Positions 61,434 to 64,000 of a DNA stretch of 64,000 nt are shown piece by piece (the first letter of the stretch is position 1; each line of letters opens with the position of its first letter). Origin of the DNA: Sodiomyces alkalinus F11 (Eukaryota; Ascomycota; Sordariomycetes; Glomerellales; Plectosphaerellaceae); the NCBI RefSeq assembly GCF_003711515.1, contig NW_021167079.1, positions 4,784,677 to 4,848,676 on the forward strand, written 5' to 3'. The notes below the pieces were generated by a model. It searched no databases. It had not been told where the DNA came from and saw only the letters and a program-made list of their open reading frames with translations. Both the position numbers and the translations under genes were made by a program.

Positions 61434-62374
61434 GCTGGCACTAACGATCACCAATGCTTCATGCAGAATCCGAAAGTGTCGTCCCTCTCCAAGCAAGACC
61501 AACATGGAGATCTTAGCCACTCCTGGACCCTCCCTTTCCCCTACAGATCCCCCCCTCTGCGACCTTCTTGCGTCGATCTAGTGGTGTCGCCGGCGAATCA
61601 CGACTCGTTGCCGGCTGAACGATGTCGATACAAGCCGGCAGGCATCTAGGACCGACCCATTGACTTGTGAAACTCTGGGAATGAAATGGGAAACCTCCAA
61701 TTGCATGGGCCCTGTTGGTACGTCGCAAGGCACTGCGAGAGCTATTCTGCCAGCAAGCCGCTGGATGACGATAGTTACCAACCGTCCGACTTGTCAAGAG
61801 CATCATTACCGAACATGACCGAGTTCAAGGCGAACTCGTAGGCAGATGGGGAGCAACGCGAGGGCGAAATGGCCTAAGCATAGTTTCTCGCTTTCCAATG
61901 CAGCCCTTGAGGCAATAAAGCGTCGGCAATGTGATATTGGAAAATTGGAAAATCAAAGGCCTTTGAGCCCTACCTGTAACTCCATCGTGCACGTAATTAC
62001 GGATACTCCGTAAATTGTTGATGTCCGCTGGTTGGTGACGATCGCCGTGGCTGAGATTGGCTCCCGTGGCTGACTAACGTACCAAACGGCTCCATAAGGT
62101 ACCTTAGTGGTGTCAGGGGTTCCTCAGGTACAGGCTTTGCAAGGTACGTAGGTACCTCGGTTCTTGACTCGTGGGGCTGCCTGTCATGGTGGGGTTCTCC
62201 CAGCGTGGTGTCATTTGCCCTGCCATCCATGTCTGCATTTGTTTGCGCTCAGACTTGTGATAATAACTTCCGACTCGCAAAATCCGGCCCTTACTGTTTG
62301 CTCGCTCTCGTTTTCATCCCACCACCCACTCCATCTCTTCGGTCGCTCCTGGAAAGCCTCAGCACCCTGCCACC
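61434..62374. other. Intergenic region, no gene seen
   Basis: Normal composition. Several short GTAC- and ACCT-rich stretches occur around 62,090-62,160, and a CT-rich leader lies just before the HD-domain gene start. Confidence 0.5.
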
Positions 62375-63432
62375 ATGTCTCCCCCTCCCAGCGCTGCGGA
62401 TGGCGCAGGCGGTTGCTCTAAAGCCGACGACCAGGTAGACATCAACAGTGCGTGACCATTTACTCAGTCCTTTCCCTCCTCACCCCGTACGCGATCGCGC
62501 TTGAACTGCCCTGACGCGTCTTTTACTTTTATTCCGCAGATCTCGGTTACGTCAAGACGCCCCAAGTCGACGGTCCATGGACCATTGAGAAAGTGGTCGC
62601 TTCCATCTCTGACGATGCGCCGCCATCCTCTTCGGGGACCAGCTCGCCCTTGCCCTTCTTCCATATGCTCGAACGCCTAAAAACAACCAAGCGCGAAGGA
62701 TGGCGCCGCTTTGGCATCGACAGGTATATCCCATTCCCACCGAGCCCCGGGGCACCGGGCGAGCATGCCTCCACCACGATCTTTTGGCGACTGTAGCTTA
62801 CCTGTACAATTTCTTTTCTTTTCTTTTTTTCTTCTTTTCGTTACAGGGGAGAATCCATCGCCGACCACATGTACCGCATGTCCCTCCTCACCTTCTTCGC
62901 CCCGCCCGCCCTGGCGCCCCGTCTGGACCTCAACCGGTGCATGAAGATGTGCCTGGTACACGACATGGCCGAGTCGCTCGTCGGCGACATCACGCCCGTC
63001 GACGGCGTGCCCAAGCCGGAGAAGAACCGCCGCGAGGCCGACACCATGGACTATCTCACCCGGGAACTGCTGGGGAACGTGTACGGCGGGCTCGCGGGGG
63101 CGGAGATCCGCGCCATTTGGCAGGAGTACGAGGACAGCGAGACGCTCGAGAGCCGGTTCGTCCACGACATAGACAAGATGGAGCTGCTTTTGCAGATGCT
63201 CGAGTACGAGAAGCGGGCCCGCGGCAGGCTCGACCTGGGCGAGTTTGCCTACGTCGCTACCAAGTTCTCGCTGCCGGAGACGAAGGAATGGGCCGATGCG
63301 TTGCTCAAGGAGAGGGAGAAATTCTGGGGGTCCGTGGAGCATGTCCACGGAGAGGCGGGCGTTGAGGGAGGGGTGAAGCGCGACACCAGGGAAAGGCAGG
63401 ACGAGTATTACTCCAAGGGAGTGAACGAGTGA
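62375..63432 (+). CDS. HD-domain phosphohydrolase, HDDC2/5'-deoxynucleotidase type
   Basis: Exons 62375-62447, 62540-62723 and 62847-63432 encode 280 residues. The metal-binding HD pattern is visible: His in ESIADHMYRMSLL (completed by splicing intron 2), HD in CLVHDMAESLVGDITP and a later Asp in DIDKMELLLQ. This matches eukaryotic HDDC2/YGL101W and bacterial YfbR, which hydrolyse deoxyribonucleoside 5'-monophosphates. Start chosen for its CCACCATG context; the first 25 residues are low in complexity. A C-terminal polar tail of about 35 residues extends past the core. Probably a cytosolic or nuclear nucleotide-pool enzyme. Confidence 0.9.
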
Positions 63433-64000
63433 ACGAACAGTGATTCAACGTCTTGCGAGGGGAGGAGGGGGCGATGATTGCGTCGCAGCATGTATGAAGA
63501 ATATGATTTGACACTGCATCGGGCCGGGACACGGGCGTAATAAACTGGGCGCAGGGCGTCCTACGACGGCATTTTATGAGCGACAGGACGACTCCATTGG
63601 GTCCTTTCTCTTTTTTTTTTCCTTTATTATTATTTGTTTCGCTGACAAACCTTTTTTTTTTTAAGGCAATTACCGCCATGGTCCTATCCATTAACCGTCA
63701 CTTTCTCTCTCCCTCCCCCCTCTCTTTCTTGACAACCAACCAGACTTCTTCCTCTCCTTACTCCAACTTCCGACTTGCGGCAGAGGGCGGACTTGGCCGA
63801 AACATCGAGACACCCGAGGACCAAGCCTCAACTCGCAACCATGCCTATCTGGTGCTTCCCGTCTTGCCCTCCCGTCATTACTGCAAGAGTTCATATCTTC
63901 CGGCTCTCATAGCGGCCTCTCTGCTCACCCTCTGGTGGCTGAATCAACCGTAGGTGACACGCTGATAGACAGCGGAATACTGCATGAGCACCCGGATGGC
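63433..64000. other. Right-edge intergenic region
   Basis: T-rich tracts at 63,608-63,662 and CT-rich sequence beyond. They could be the upstream region of a gene outside the window; nothing inside is supportable. Confidence 0.45.

Noticed and set aside
63576..63953. 125-codon frame at the right edge
   Set aside because: Begins in T-rich low-complexity sequence and shows no domain; probably promoter sequence of a gene outside the window.

Overview
The window looks like a filamentous ascomycete (Pezizomycotina, probably Sordariomycetes). Genes carry short GT-AG introns, include a fungal highly reducing polyketide synthase and fungal-type transcription factors, and ordinary-GC gene blocks alternate abruptly with an AT-rich block that has lost CpA/TpG but kept CpG. 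That is the signature of repeat-induced point mutation (RIP).

Left block (1-30.9 kb): a secondary-metabolite locus cut by the left edge. A highly reducing PKS (KS-AT-DH-MT-ER-KR-ACP, minus strand, ACP serine at the very edge) is divergently paired with a PLP-dependent alpha-oxoamine synthase. An AflR-like Zn2Cys6 regulator lies nearby, and the PKS/synthase intergenic region holds four TCG-N5-CGA sites of the type such regulators bind. Further right are a bZIP/DUF3425-like regulator, an NmrA-like NAD(P)-binding protein, a DUF2306-like membrane protein, an MFS exporter and a short-chain dehydrogenase with eight introns. PKS + alpha-oxoamine synthase + SDR + exporter is the logic of sphinganine-analogue pathways such as fumonisin: the synthase joins the polyketide acyl chain to an amino acid with loss of CO2, and the SDR may reduce the resulting ketone. 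Small AT-rich relics, a MITE and a fold-back palindrome sit between these genes.

Centre (30,943-53,263): a 22.3 kb RIP-mutated nest of LTR retrotransposons. The outer element is a Ty1/copia on the minus strand with 203-bp LTRs. Into it inserted a Ty3/gypsy chromovirus (31,434-38,566, 482-bp LTRs, TSD CCTTA), a solo LTR (38,769-39,302, TSD TACTA) and a second Ty3/gypsy (43,179-52,129, about 376-bp LTRs, TSD TTAGC). Removing the three insertions leaves a copia element of about 5.69 kb whose pol frame reads on across the breakpoints. Both gypsy elements carry a RIP-damaged antisense frame downstream of integrase that combines a Cys-cluster-like motif with a coiled coil.

Right block (53.3-64 kb): an AAA_28/NadR-type P-loop protein, then a 1,743-residue gene joining a complete cellular RNA-dependent RNA polymerase (catalytic DLDGD) to a complete SF1 UPF1/SEN1-type helicase. 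This is a one-polypeptide version of the RdRP and helicase pair that works in trans in fungal RNA silencing (Rdp1/Hrr1 in fission yeast, SAD-1/SAD-3 in Neurospora). A Cdc25/Acr2-type rhodanese and an HD-domain 5'-deoxynucleotidase-like protein follow. The RdRP-helicase is the most unusual gene; the antisense genes in the gypsy elements are the most unusual non-canonical structure.
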